This document shows positions 31,857 to 43,227 of a stretch of 64,000 nt of DNA, piece after piece. Positions within the stretch are counted from its first letter, which is position 1; each line of letters starts with the position of its first letter. The DNA is taken from NCBI GenBank assembly GCA_905160935.1, contig CAJHZI010000550.1, positions 420,001 to 484,000 of the forward strand, written 5' to 3'. The DNA comes from Enchytraeus crypticus. Lineage: Eukaryota; Annelida; Clitellata; Enchytraeida; Enchytraeidae. Under the pieces are notes generated by a model. The model was not told the origin of the DNA and ran no database searches. It was given only the letters and a program-made list of their open reading frames with translations. The position numbers were made by a program, and so were the translations under genes.

Positions 31857-33368
31857 ATATAATATATATATTTATATATATATGTGTGTATATATATATA
31901 TATTCACTCATTAATTAGCACTTATTTGATTTCACTCATTTGACTAACACTCATTTGATTTCACTCATTTGACTAGCATTCAATTGATTTACTCATTTGA
32001 CCTGCACTCATTAGATTTCACTCATTTGACTAGCACTCATTTGATTTCACTAATTTGACTAGCACTCATTTGATTTCACACATTTGACTAGCACTCATTT
32101 AGTATTAAATCTAATTCCGCCTGATCATGACTGTGCAGCTTGTAATGTGGATCAGATTCTTTATTCTAGTTGTGCTTCATTTTGATGTCTCAGGTGTAAC
32201 AGATTCCAGTAGAAGATCATCAAATGAATCAGATCCTGCACGACGTGACAAATGTTCTCAGTGTGAGGTAACTTTCAGTGAAACAGATCAAGTGAAGCCA
32301 AGTACACAGTGTAAACACTTGAATGACCGTCAGTTTCATTGTACTCAGTGTGATAAAACATTCAACAAAAAATCCTACTTGAAGCGGCACAGAGAGCACA
32401 AGCATGAGAACAGACAGCATTGTTGTACTGTGTGTGATAAATCATTCAGTAGGAAGGACTACTTGAAGCAGCACATACAGGGCCAACATGAGAACAACAA
32501 AGAGCTTTATTGTAATCGGTGTGATAAAACATTCAGCAGCAAAAGGAATTTGAAGCGACACATACAGTGCAAGCATGAGAACAACAGACAGCATTGTTGT
32601 ACTCTGTGTGATAAATCATACACTGCTAAATCAGAGCTCATTCAGCATATAAAGCACGTGCATGGAGATAAGAAATATAAGTGTGACAAGTGTGATTACA
32701 GTTCACCGTACAGACATAGTCTAAATATTCACATCTCTGCTGTTCATTTACAGTTGAAACCTCACAAGTGTCCACAGTGTGACTATTGCTGCTCAATGAA
32801 GAGTCATCTAACATCTCATATACATTTTCTTCACAGTCAAGAAAAGTCTTTTGAATGCTCTTCTTGCGATATGAAATTCTCAACGTCTCGGAAACTTCAG
32901 GTTCACTTTAAATCAGTTCATTGGGGAGAAAAACAATTCACATGTGATCAGTGTGACTATAAGTGTTCATGGAAGGGCAATCTTACGCAGCATAAGAGAT
33001 TTGTTCATGATGGAATTCGACGCTTCGGTTGTGCTCAATGTGAATACAAGAGTTCAACAAAGGGTAATCTCAAGCAACATTGGATTACAGTACACTATCA
33101 ACAGAGGCCTCATTCGTTTAGTGACTGTGGTAAATCTTTTGAATCAATGTCATATCACATAATACATCAGAATGCTGTACATAAACAACCTAAACGGTAT
33201 TCATGTTCTGAATGTAATAGAGCTTTCATTCAAGCCTCACAGCTCAAGTCACATGTCGATGCAGTACACAGAGGAATTAAACCTCACTACTGTGCTGAGT
33301 GTGGCAGAAGTTTCACGCTGGAATGCCATCTCAAGAAGCATAGCTTAGCTGTACACAATGGCAGATGA
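26252..33368 (+). CDS. C2H2 zinc-finger gene B, four exons with duplicated N-terminal exon
   Basis: Exons 26252-26393, 26691-26885, 31275-31361 and 32194-33368 join in phase 1 to 532 residues. Exon 1 (MSESIDIKLEPEESSVSTES) and exon 2, which repeats it as MSGTIDVKLEPEESSVCTES, each end in LKIKSEG or LKIKCEG and have sumoylation-type IKLE, VKLE, IKSE and IKCE. Exon 2 is open from its acceptor, so it can be spliced inside or used as an alternative start (ATG 26744). The middle exon gives [20 protein letters not shown]. The last exon has a degenerate Cys pair and twelve fingers from about residue 188; finger 10 (HSFSDCGKSF) has lost its first Cys. The stretch before the first ATG holds an in-frame stop. 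A non-coding first exon is likely upstream. Probable DNA-binding regulator; target unknown. Confidence 0.85.
27000..27190 (-). mobile_element. LINE C-terminal fragment (CR1/Rex-like)
   Basis: The minus strand encodes WNSLNEEVVNEVSVNSFKDK, the C-terminal signature of CR1/Rex-like RT proteins. It lies in a gene B intron. Confidence 0.6.
27600..27930 (+). mobile_element. CR1-like LINE 3' end
   Basis: Encodes APQIWNSLPSSLWKSSFES, then a tail with ATAGTGCTCAATGTTGTCAT and CCACTCTAATTGTTGTTAAT. The same tail ends the right arm at 24066. Confidence 0.7.
28141..28530. repeat. (CT)n and (AT)n microsatellites
   Basis: CT repeats 28145-28206 and AT repeats 28424-28527. Between them is a possible LINE tail with GGATCAAATAAACTATTCTG. 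Confidence 0.8.
28640..28990 (-). mobile_element. LINE family A, C-terminal fragment
   Basis: The minus strand reads LLYGYEIRMLGKEDIKKLEA, IWLWRRMEL and KEIIEGRREGKMLEERPRLG, decayed versions of the family A C-terminus. Confidence 0.75.
29285..29415 (+). repeat. SINE family 1, full copy
   Basis: GCTGGAGCCAGTGGCGAAGT to TGACATTAACCTTAGC, with B box GGGTTCAAATCC. It adjoins a LINE family A fragment. Confidence 0.8.
29420..30300 (+). mobile_element. LINE family A fragments
   Basis: 29420-29870 holds QFGFRIECGTREVIGVMRVI and following palm-region remains with several frame breaks. 30215-30300 is the 3' end with CACCATGGACCTGCCAGTAG. The sequence between (29870-30210) is not recognised and may be a later insertion. 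Confidence 0.65.
30505..30600 (-). repeat. tRNA-like SINE fragment
   Basis: The minus strand has GATGGTGGCTTGTTAGCAAG and GCAGTGTTCAAAACCACTG, spaced like A and B boxes. Only one copy seen. Confidence 0.35.
30990..31090 (+). repeat. Partial copy of the end of the gene B middle exon and its intron
   Basis: CCGCTCTGAGATCAGGTTCT and about 70 bp of the following intron are a diverged copy of 31340-31435. A second shared piece (TTTTGAGACACCACCCCAGA) recurs at 30965 and 31080. Confidence 0.7.
31485..31620 (-). repeat. SINE family 1, full copy, minus strand
   Basis: The reverse complement runs GGCTGGAGCCAGTGGCGAAA to CACTGACATCGCTTTCGAGT GAGG. Confidence 0.8.
31737..32105. repeat. (AT)n, then ACTCATTTGATTTCACTCAT minisatellite
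   Basis: AT repeats 31737-31905. Then seven or so units of about 30 bp (ACTCATTTGATTTCACTCAT plus TTGACTAGC), ending 90 bp before the zinc-finger exon of gene B. Confidence 0.8.
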
Positions 33369-33799
33369 AGCATGTCGTACCCATGTTTGTGTGCAGCAAG
33401 AGATTCTCTATAGGGACTGATCCTCAAAAACAATTGAAAGTAAAATATGCTAAATTTACACTGCTTATCTATGGTCTACTGGAGGTGGAAGAAAAGTTTC
33501 AATACTGATATATCAGCTGCACTGTCAATCTAATTCAACTTACTGAGATGCTGAGGTTACTATGGTTCACTGTCTGTTCTGAGCTGCAGGGAGTTCACTT
33601 GATGTTAATCGATACCCGTCATAGAAATGTATTCCTATTTGAAAATATATAATATCTAGTAATTTTCTATTTGAAATGCAATATTGTTTCGACCGATCGG
33701 CATATTTAAATAATTATTTAATATACTGACTCTACCGAAAATATGAAATCATGGCTGCTCTGCTACAGCCATGTTATACAAATTCTGGTAATTATAGCA

Positions 33800-34200
33800 A
33801 GCAAGTCCCCGTATTGTGCTCGGATGTGGTTGGACCACTGCAGAATAGGGCATCCGCAAACAATCTGCCGCTTGTACGTAAGAGGCGACTAAAGGCAGGA
33901 GCTGAGGATGGCAAGAGGGGACCCACCCACCTCATCATGCAATATTTTCACCCAGGATTAAATGGTAATTAATCCACCTAACTGAGGAAGGCAACAGCAA
34001 ACCACCTCAGAAGCCATATTTTTCCCAAGCTATAGGCTACATAAGGTATGAATAAGTCATAGACTTTGTGAAGGGTTGTTGATCTAAGGAGTGCTCTTAT
34101 GGAGCGAGAAAACAGACTTTGAGTATGAATATGTACCTTGAACCTGCCACTTCTCAGTGAACTGAGGAAGGATAGTAAGCAACTACTATCCCAAGTGATC
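33800..34200 (+). repeat. SINE family 7, longest copy
   Basis: TTGTGCTCGGATGTGGTTGG, CCACTGCAGAATAGGGCA, GCTTGTACGTAAGAGGCGAC, GGGGACCCACC and the 3' part GATTAAATGGTAATTAATCC to GTGCTCTTATGGAGCGAG. It lies downstream of gene B; 33369-33800 holds only unrecognised sequence. Confidence 0.75.
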
Positions 34201-34321
34201 CACTGTGATCCACTGTCTTTTTACATATTTACCTTTAACACGTTTATGTAATAAATATAATTAACGGTTTTTGTTTATTTTTAACTTACTTTTGTTCACA
34301 GTCGCATTTCTAGTTGTTACA

Positions 34322-34323
34322 CC

Positions 34324-34381
<58 letters not shown>
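34322..34381. repeat. (AT)n microsatellite
   Basis: Pure AT repeats of about 60 bp at the 3' end of the minus-strand LINE that follows. Confidence 0.9.
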
Positions 34382-34382
<1 letters not shown>

Positions 34383-34383
<1 letters not shown>

Positions 34384-35400
34384 TATTTCAGCATCAGCAT
34401 CAAATCACTGACAAATGCAAACAGAAATAAACATTTAAATGAAATAAAATTTTAAAAAGTTCCCAGGAACACAGGGTGTCAAACAGTCTATAAACACCAG
34501 AACAACGGCCGTCAGGGAAGATGATACACATCTTATCTAGCTGACCACCGTCTATAACTCATTAATGACATATACATGTATAATGAAAAATCAACCGAAA
34601 TAAAAATTTATCTCCAGAATTAATGAACACCAATTAATCAATGAACACCATTCAAATGAATGAATTAATGACAAACTAAAAGAAAGGAAAATAAATTACA
34701 AATTAATCTGATTAGAAAGCAGTTAGCTAAGTCACAATTCTATCTGAACATTTACACACAAAAATATATAGACATTTACAAGCCATCAAACAATATACAT
34801 TTGTAACGTTTGGTGAATTAAGCTAGAGACCTCGAACTGCGGATATCAGGAGGTTTTTGGTTCCAAGAGTTGACATACTTATAGGCATAAGATTAAAAAA
34901 ATTCTGAGGTTGTTCTAGCACACAAATAATTGGTCTCGGAGAACCTTGTATTATATAAAAACGAAATCTGATTGTCAATCAAAATACATCTCATGGATTC
35001 TGACATAGTCAGATCGGGGAAATTGATACATTTAAAAACAAGTTTACCAGTATGTATTTGGAATAACTGAAAAATTGGTAATACATTATAATTCATATAA
35101 AGTTGCTTAACATTATGAAATTTGTGTTTATTCTGTAAAGTTCTTAGAATACGGTTACAGGCAACATGTAAGAGTTGAAGCAACTATTTGGTTGTATTTG
35201 CATAAACTTCAATTCCATATTGAGTCCTTGATTGCACCAATGAAAGGTATAAATTTCTACAACAATTCATGGGAATAAAATCTCTACGATTGTATAACAT
35301 ACTATTACAATTATTAATTTTAAAGATTAATGATTTATATGATCACCAAAAGTCAAATTGTCATCTAATGTTAAGCCTGAGAATGTGGTAACATATGTTC
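34383..35400 (-). mobile_element. LINE family D, 3' part
   Basis: The minus strand encodes LSLVQSRTQYGIEVYA, LLHVACNRILRTLQNK and LYMNYNVLPIFQLFQIHTGK, the RT C-terminal region of a CR1-type element. The 3' end is GATGCTGATGCTGAAATAAA joined to the AT repeat. Confidence 0.7.
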
Positions 35401-35404
35401 TGTT

Positions 35405-35600
35405 AATGCAGTTATTATCATAAGGTATGGATATCATAAGGTATGGATATCATAAGGTATGGATATCATAAGGTATGGATATCATAAGGTATGGATATCA
35501 TAAGGTATGGATATCATAAGGTATGGATATCATAAGGCATAGACTTTGTAAAGGGATTAACTAGTTGATCTAAGGAGTGCTCGTATGGAGCTAGAAAAAC
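35405..35600 (+). repeat. SINE family 7 fragment with internal 16-bp minisatellite
   Basis: ATAAGGTATGGATATC is repeated eight times, starting from the ATAAGGTATGGAT motif found once in other copies. The SINE continues with GCATAGACTTTGTAAAGGGA. From 35600 to 36780 nothing is recognised. Confidence 0.8.
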
Positions 35601-36786
35601 TGGAACCGGTTACATAACAACCGCTGCGCATGTTTTGAAAAAAGTAATAGGAAGTAAAGGTTTGTGAGCTTGGATAAAGAAGTAATAGTAAGAGTGTCTT
35701 GTGACTATAAATATTTATATATTTAAATATAAAATTATTTAAATTAATGTGTTTAAAATTTATGGTTCTTCTTCCTAAAAATAATGATCATAATTGAGAA
35801 GTTATTTTCTTTTGTTCCTTTAGATGTTAGATGTGACGGCTTACTCGTAAAAGTTTTTATTGATTAATCTTATACTAGGTATATATTGGATACAATCAGA
35901 ACTAGTGAGTGGTATAATTATACAATTGACGCTACATAAGATCTCTATGATGAAGCGTTAATTTTAATTCTTACACTAATCATAGGCTAATTTTAGCATA
36001 GTTTTCTCAGAACGCTTAATTTCTTACTGGAATTCATTTGCATAAAAATTGATTAGGAATTGTTTGTAAGGACTTTTAAAGACTAATACAATATTAACCC
36101 AAAAATCTTGATTGATTTATCTTACAAATAATGACTGGAGCTGTATAAAGGTCCTCACTTAAATATTAGGTAAAGCACAACAACTCGGTTTAATAATTCA
36201 TTGATTTTTAAACAAAATATATGACGAAATCATTCACACTTTTACAAATGACAGACATACATGGTTGATAATAATAGCAAACATACATTATATACAACGG
36301 TATAAAGTAAGTATACTAATAATAATATAACAATAATTATATTAATACAGTATGCCTATAGATCTCCTAATTCTGCTATATCGATTAAATTACAAATAAC
36401 TCCTCGAATAACTTCTTTTAAAGAAGAAAATGTTCACAACTTAACTTTACTACTTCTACTTCTTAAACGATCCCCTATCAACTGTTCAATTCAACTTGCA
36501 CTTATCTTCTGTTCACCTTCCAGAAACAGACATTGTAGAGTCCTGTCCCCTAATAGGACTTAGACGGCTAGACGAGATGACATTATTCCACGGTTATACT
36601 GTAATATAGACAGAAACAGGGTTCCATATATGGGTATATATGGGTTCCTGACACATACTGTAAATGTAGGTGTGATGTATTGACATCTGTGCGCGTCTGC
36701 TATTGTTTACAGACAGGCTCTTAGGATATTGATGCCGTATTATGTATTACTGTTGATATATTACTGTTGATAATTAATTATCCAAA

Positions 36787-39700
36787 ATGTCAGAATCGAT
36801 TGAAGTCAAGCTTGAGTCTGAAGAGACCAGTGTCTGTGCTGTGAGTGAAGATTTGATTACACATTCATCTCTGGAAGAGAATAATTTATCACGAGGATGC
36901 TCAAACAATTGTGAAGGTAAGAATGTGCATCTTTAATATTACTACGGATATGTAATGTACTCTGTATCATACAGTATTGTGGGAGAATTTACGTAATAGC
37001 TTTTGTAAAACTCTGTAGGCTTGTATTTATAAAAGATTCTCTATGTGATTATACCAAAAGAGTTGTATGATTACAAGTACAACATCATGTTAAATAACTC
37101 TAATGATGTAAAATCTTGTTTTATATCATTTCAGAAAAAAACATATATGTTTAATATGTAAGATGAATTAACATAAATTTTGACTTGTACTTCTATTATG
37201 CATAGAATTTGAAATTTTGCAGTTGTTCCTGACCCTGGCTATAAAATATACCATATTTCTACCTTTATTTTTAATGATTTATTTTTGTAGTTATTTTTAC
37301 ACACATGACAACTGCGTGTGCTAAGTTTCCTTTCTTGGTTTTTGCGTTTATTGTTTCCATTATTTCCTCCATTCTCTCCGTAGTTATTAGGAATCGTTGC
37401 GTTTTGTTGGCGCATTGATTGCAGTTTGCGCAGATTTAAGAATAACCTTCTAATACCCTCGGAATTTATTCATTCATTAAGCCGTCAACACTTGGTCTTC
37501 CAAAGTGGTCACCCACAAAGTATTAACCAGGCATAATGCAGCTTAACTTAGCTCAATTGGCGCGCAGCTAAAACGTGTGCACTAAATCCTGCAAAATTAA
37601 TAGTTCTGCCATAAATTAGATAGAGTCTGTTACATGGTTTAAGTGGCATAGGTGTTGTGTTTCAATTTATGTACAATAGAAATATTCTTTTGCAGTCTCT
37701 GATTGATACAAATAATAGAGGAATAAGAGAGACGATGAATGGATGATATATAATTATATGTAATCATTAGATAGCTGTATATATTAATTATAGGTTTAAA
37801 CCTTACATTGCGTCCTGGTAGACAATTCCAATTATTGTGCATTTAGTAACATTCTGGATTGTTAGAACTTATCAGTTGTTATTCATTCCTGTATGTATAG
37901 TAATATGTAGGATTAGTTTGCATCAATTTTCTCATCCTATGCGACAAGGGTGAGTTCAACGTCATGTCTTTTGTTTTTGAACAAAATCACACGAAATTCT
38001 TTGTTTCCATTGCATAATATAATAAATAAATGTTTTATTTGAATTTCAATATAGTATTTTTAATTCTACAACTATAAAGTTAATTAAACAGATATTACAT
38101 TGCTCATTTCTCTCGGTATTTTCTTTCAATAACGGGTGCATTGAATTATTCTTAATTGTATTTGCTGAGATATGTTAATTAAATGTTATTGCATTTCTAC
38201 AGGAGTAACCAGTTTCAATGTAAAACCAGAACTACTTAACTGCTCAGTTGTACTGAGACGTTTAGTTGTCACATCCTCTCTGAGATCAGGTTCTTATCAT
38301 TTAACATATCTGAGGTCAGGTTTTTATCATTTAACATATCTCAGATCAGGTTCTTATCATTTAACATATCTGAGATCAGGTTCTTATCATAAAACTTATC
38401 TGAGATCAGGTTCCTATCATTTAACATATCTAAGATCAGGTTCTTGTCATTTGACAAATCTGAGATCAGGTTCTTACCATTTAACATATCTGAGACCAAC
38501 CGATAACTGAGAGTGTCGTATGAGCCGCTAAAATCCAAAACTGAGAACGGCAATGGGAAACAATTTCAGAAGCCATAATTTTTCCAATCCATAAGTTATA
38601 TAATTCGTGGATAAGGCATACCCTTTTGCGAAGAGTTTAACCTGCTGATTCCCTTAACAATGCCATTGTTAATGGCGTCCCTAACATTGTTGTATGGCGA
38701 GCCACCGGACGTTAGATTCTTATTGATTGATTAATTGATTGATTGATTTAATGGTTGGTTAATTGATTGGTGAATTGACCGCTTAATTCTCTCCTTCGTC
38801 TGAATCACAAAATGATGGTAATGGAAAAGTTTTGTTATATCCGGTTTTAGATTAAGATATCCTGTTAAGATATCCTGATATTAGTTAATTAGACACTACA
38901 TTTGTTTCACTGTATTTTCCTTTTCGTGTTTTACTATTTTCTTCACACTGTAAAGTTTAGTTTAAATAATTAGTTTTTTTGCTATTTATAGATATGAACT
39001 TAGTTATTTATTTAATTTGTAATAATTTAGAGATGTTTTTTAAAATATATTTTGAGTTTCACTTTTCAGTGTCTGGCCATTTCCTAATTTGAAAATATTG
39101 AATTGTATGGCTACCAACGGTTTTACTGTAATTAGTAACTTAATAGCAATTTCTGTATTTTAGATTTAAGTTGACTCTGCTATAGCCGCTAATTATGGCA
39201 ATACCCATCAGAGCTATGGCTCTTTTTTGGTAGCCTCTTTCGTATTGTTGTTTGTTTATCTAACTATATGCACGTTCCCATTGTTTGTATAATCTGTGCT
39301 GTGATGAACAAATAAACGATTTCTAAGTCCAACATGATATGCAATTCAGCTGTTAAGATAACATGATATGCAATTCAGCTGTTAAGATATCATGATATGC
39401 AATTCAGCTGTTAAGATATCATGATATGCAATTCAGCTGGTAAGATATTCTGTAAAAGGCATCATTCCTAGAAGGACTAAATTCTCATAATAAAATTTAT
39501 GTGAGCAAGTCCCTCGTTAATTATTTATTTTTCTTCTGTGGAACAGTTGTTGTAAGTTTCAAATCTGTTGCTTTCCCCATTGTTAATATGCTTTTAAACA
39601 CTATACTGATGAACCAACCACAACCACCAGTCAAACACAACTCCAGCCACTTGCTGGAGCTAGTGGCGAAGTCGGTAAGATACTCGACCGCGGATCAGTA

Positions 39701-41420
39701 TATGCGGGTTCATATCCTGGGCTCTCCCGTCACTGACATCGCTTTCGAGTGAGGAAACTGACGTTAACCTTAACTTTAGCTTTTTTTACTTTAACTCTAC
39801 TTCATTGTCTTATTCCTAATGGATATTTACGTAACTAATATTTTTATCACTCAGCCTTGTATGTGTTAATGTATGCTTAATTGCTTATGTACATGTATAT
39901 TGAGATTTATTTAAGGAAAGTTTACAAAAGAAAAAAAGATTAAGGATCCCCATACCAACGTCAGAAAGGGCATTCCGTTGGTGAACGCCTAAGCTCCAGA
40001 AATTGCTACAAAAATTTAAACGAATGGAAAAGTCTCAAATAGGCAATTGGCTGGTGGTGTGGTGTAGGACAGAGAGGATTTAAGACAGTCTATTCGTATC
40101 CCGACCCTCTTTGAACTGGGATTCAAGGGAGGATGATGATGATGATGATGATTTAAGAAACGTTTAGATGTTATTAAGATTGGAAGTGTGCATCCACTGA
40201 AGTACAGTGGATTGTAATGTTATGTTTGGACACAGTGTTTGTAGCATGTAGTAGGAAGTGAATCGAAGAGAAATCAGTATTTCATAGTGTTGTTATGTGT
40301 TAATTATATCAAATCATACATGTTCTCAGGTGTAACAGATTCAAGTAGAAGAACATCAAGTAAATCAGATCCTGCACGACGTGATGAATGTTCTCAGTGT
40401 GAGGTAACTTTCAGTGATACAGATCAAGTGAAGCCAAATACACAGTGTAAACATTTGAGTGACCGTCAGCTTCATTGTACTCAGTGTAAGAAAACAGTCA
40501 ACAGGAAAGAAACCTTGAAGGAGCACATACAGCGCAACCATGAGGACAACAGACAGTATAGTTGTAATCAATGTAATAAATCTTACAATGTTAAATTATA
40601 TCTCACTAAGCATATCAGACACGTGCATGGAGATAAGAAATATGAGTGTGACAAGTGTGACTACAGTTCTAAGTACAGACAGCATCTAAATGTTCACATC
40701 TCTGCTGTTCATTTAGAGGAGAAACCTCACGAGTGTCCACAGTGTGACCATTTCTGCTCACGGAGCTGGGATCTAACAAATCACATACGTTTTGTTCACA
40801 ATAAAGAAAAGCCATTTGAATGCTCTTCTTGTGACAAGAAATTTTCAACACGTCAAGTTCTCGATCATCACTGGAGATCAGTTCATTGTGGAGAAAAACC
40901 TTTCACGTGTGATCAGTGTGATTATAAGTGTGCACAGAAGAGTAATCTTACACAACATAAGAGATGTGTTCATTACGGAATAAGACGCTTCGGTTGTGCT
41001 CAATGTAAATACAAGAGTTCAACAAAGAACAACCTCAAAGTACACTGGATGACTGTACACTATCAACAGAGTCCCTATTCTTGCAGTGAGTGTGGTAAAT
41101 CTTTTGGAAGTGCTTCATATCTTAGGAAACATAAGAATGTTGTACACAAAAGACTAAAACTTCATTCTTGTGGTGAGTGTAGTAAATCTTTCGGTAATGT
41201 TTCAGATCTCAGAAGACACGTTGATGCTGTACACAGAGGAATTAAACCTCACTCATGTACTGAATGTAGTAAATCTTATAGTAGTGTTTCAGATCTCAAA
41301 AGACACGTTGATGCTGTACACAGAGATATTAGACCACACTCGTGCGATAAGTGTGATAGAAAATTCTCAAATCGTAGTAATCTTAAACGGCACATATCTG
41401 CTGTGCATCAAAAAGACTGA
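36787..41420 (+). CDS. C2H2 zinc-finger gene C, three exons
   Basis: Exons 36787-36916, 38203-38289 and 40330-41420 join in phase 1 to 435 residues. Residues 1-43 are MSESIEVKLESEETS and a short acidic stretch with VKLE. Residues 44-72 are the middle module ([20 protein letters not shown]). The terminal exon starts GVTDSSRRTSSKSDPARRDE and has eleven intact fingers from about residue 119; fingers 9 and 10 (SKSFGNVSDLRRHVDAVH and SKSYSSVSDLKRHVDAVH) are near copies, pointing to a recent finger duplication. An in-frame stop lies directly upstream of the ATG. A poly(A) signal follows at 41577. The donor of exon 2 is repeated downstream (see that entry), so the middle part could vary in length. 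No frame break; likely an active DNA-binding regulator. Confidence 0.87.
37290..37600 (-). repeat. 5S-derived SINE in gene C intron 1
   Basis: The minus strand reads TTAGCGCACA-like start, GTTAAGCTGCATTATGCCTG GTTAATACTTTGTGGG, CCACTTTGGAAGACCAAGTG, then the shared body. Confidence 0.72.
38275..38500 (+). repeat. 30-bp in-frame minisatellite repeating the gene C splice donor
   Basis: The unit CTGAGATCAGGTTCTTATCA plus TTTAACATAT occurs seven times, giving CAG|GT sites after 38289, 38319, 38349, 38379, 38409, 38439 and 38469. An eighth, degenerate unit lacks GT. The frame stays open to 38510. Confidence 0.9.
38555..38760 (+). repeat. SINE family 7 fragment, LINE tail and TTGATTGA repeat
   Basis: GGCAATGGGAAACAATTTCA GAAGCCATAATTTTTCC is family 7. 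About 38650-38745 is a CR1-type tail (GGCGAGCCACCGGACGTTAG) like that at 20490-20560. Confidence 0.6.
39333..39447. repeat. 29-bp minisatellite, four units
   Basis: GTTAAGATATCATGATATGC plus AATTCAGCT, four nearly identical units in gene C intron 2. Confidence 0.85.
39650..39785 (+). repeat. SINE family 1, full copy
   Basis: GCTGGAGCTAGTGGCGAAGT, GGTAAGATACTCGACC, GGGTTCATATCCTGGGCTC to GACGTTAACCTTAAC. Confidence 0.8.
39955..40160 (+). repeat. SINE-like family 6 copy with (ATG)n end
   Basis: ACGTCAGAAAGGGCATTCCG TTGGTGAACGCC to CCCGACCCTCTTTGAACTGG, then (GATGAT)n. It ends 170 bp before the gene C zinc-finger exon. Confidence 0.75.
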
Positions 41421-41576
41421 TCTCAAGCTTGTTCTTTAGAAGTAGAGAATTCTGTGAAGTAGAGATTGACTAGAGCGTAGACATAGACTTGTAAAGTACT
41501 CTATTGTCAATCATCGTTTTCACCAAGTTATGTAGTGTAAGCTATATCCAAAGTTTAAAGTGTATTTAGCACAAGT

Positions 41577-41582
41577 AATAAA
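41577..41582 (+). promoter_or_regulatory. Poly(A) signal of gene C
   Basis: AATAAA about 157 bp after the stop codon. Confidence 0.5.
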
Positions 41583-41789
41583 GTATATTATTATACAACT
41601 ATTTAATCTCAAAGCACTACCTTGTTTTTGTGTGTTAATTATATTATCTGTATCAATTAGGCCCATAAATTGAAAGTATAAAAAACAAGATACATTAATA
41701 ATAAATTAATATTTATTATTAATGTATCTTGATACATTAATAATCTTGATACAAATAATATTAATAGTAATAATTTATTTATAGTATAA

Positions 41790-42160
41790 CTATCCCTCTC
41801 TTCAGTGCACTGCCACGTGGCAGGTTCAAGGTACATCTTCCTACTCAAAGTCTGTTTTCTCGCTCCATAAGAGCACTCCTTAGATTAACAAGTTAATCTC
41901 TTCACAAGGTCTATGCCTTATTCGTACTTTATGTAGCCTATAGCTTGGGAAAATATGGCATCTGAGGTGGTTTCCCGTTGCCTTCCTCAGTTAGGTGGAT
42001 TAATTACCATTTAATCCTCGGGGAAAATATTTCGTGGTGAGGTGGGTCCCCTCTTGCCTTCCTCAGCTCCTGCCTTTAGTCGCCTCTTACGTACAAGCGG
42101 CAGATTGTTTGCGGTTGCCCTATTCTGCAGTGGTCCAACCACACTCGAGCACAACACGGA
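41790..42160 (-). repeat. SINE family 7, minus strand
   Basis: Full-length reverse copy: GGTGGATTAATTACCATTTA, GGTGGGTCCCCTCTTGCC, CGCCTCTTACGTACAAGCGG and GGTCCAACCACACTCGAGC on the plus strand. Two short ORFs at 42034-42302 are shadows of it. Confidence 0.78.
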
Positions 42161-42479
42161 GAGTTATATATATATCAAACAATATCTATATCAAGCAATA
42201 TTTGTGGTTTTATCGTCAGGTTTATCACTAGAAGACGATGGCGTAGGCATTGATTTCATTGATGGACAGTCTAATTATAATCAAATACAAAGATTTTGTT
42301 GATGTAGAGCTAAGACATAAAGAAATGACTGGTTTACGGTGGAAATTGATCATTTGTTATGTCGTACTGCCATTTACTGTGTGGGAATGACGCCCCTACC
42401 CAGTAAATATTAGTTGAAGTTGAGGAAGGTACAGGGGCCTCGTCATAAATCCCCCATGAATAATGGTATATAAAAAGTA

Positions 42480-42900
42480 ATGTTCTAGATGATTTAAAGA
42501 TCCACTCGTATGTGGCCGTGAAGAGGAAAACGAAAAATGGAGAATAGCGGAGGCGTTATATACCATGGACCAGCCAGTAGGCAGTGCACTAAGAGAGAGA
42601 GATTGAGACTGTGTTTTAATATTACTGTGCTAGTATGTCTTAAAATAGTCATCATCATCACATTCCATTGAATCACGGTGTAGCTAGGGGTTATGATAAA
42701 TTTTCCATTGGATTTAGAAAATTTTGTGGCAATATTTGTAGCTTTGGCGTTCACCATTCTAATGCCCTTACATCTGACGTTGCTTTCAATCTTAATGCTT
42801 TTTCGCCTTAACGACACGTGCAGACCATTCTATACAATCTCCACTCGTTGGTCTATTGTTCAACAACCGGGACAGAACACGGATAAATGTGTCTTAGAAT
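42480..42900. repeat. LINE family A tail, then minus-strand SINE family 6
   Basis: 42480-42610 (+) carries CACTCGTATGTGGCCGTGAA GAGG and ATATACCATGGACCAGCCAG. 42650-42900 (minus) is family 6. From 42900 to 43225 nothing is recognised. Confidence 0.7.
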
Positions 42901-43227
42901 ACTTCCCTTTCAGCACTACCATTACATTCTAAATGAGCTCTTAAATACTGTCATGTATTTCTTAATTGGCTTTTTAAAATATTGGTAGAAAACTGTTTAA
43001 ATTCAATATTTTTTATGTTCCTGATGTCCTTAATCTTATTTAATAGTAATAATTGTCTCCAACCATATTGATAAAATTTATAGAAATTTGATTTATGTTC
43101 AAACTCTTTTTGATTCAGATTTTAGAAATGGCATTTGGTTAATTAGGGTCATACATGCACTTCCTTCTAATTAAAGGTTTATGAATTTATCTTTGATCTT
43201 GAAGCTGTGTGTATATTAAATTATTAT

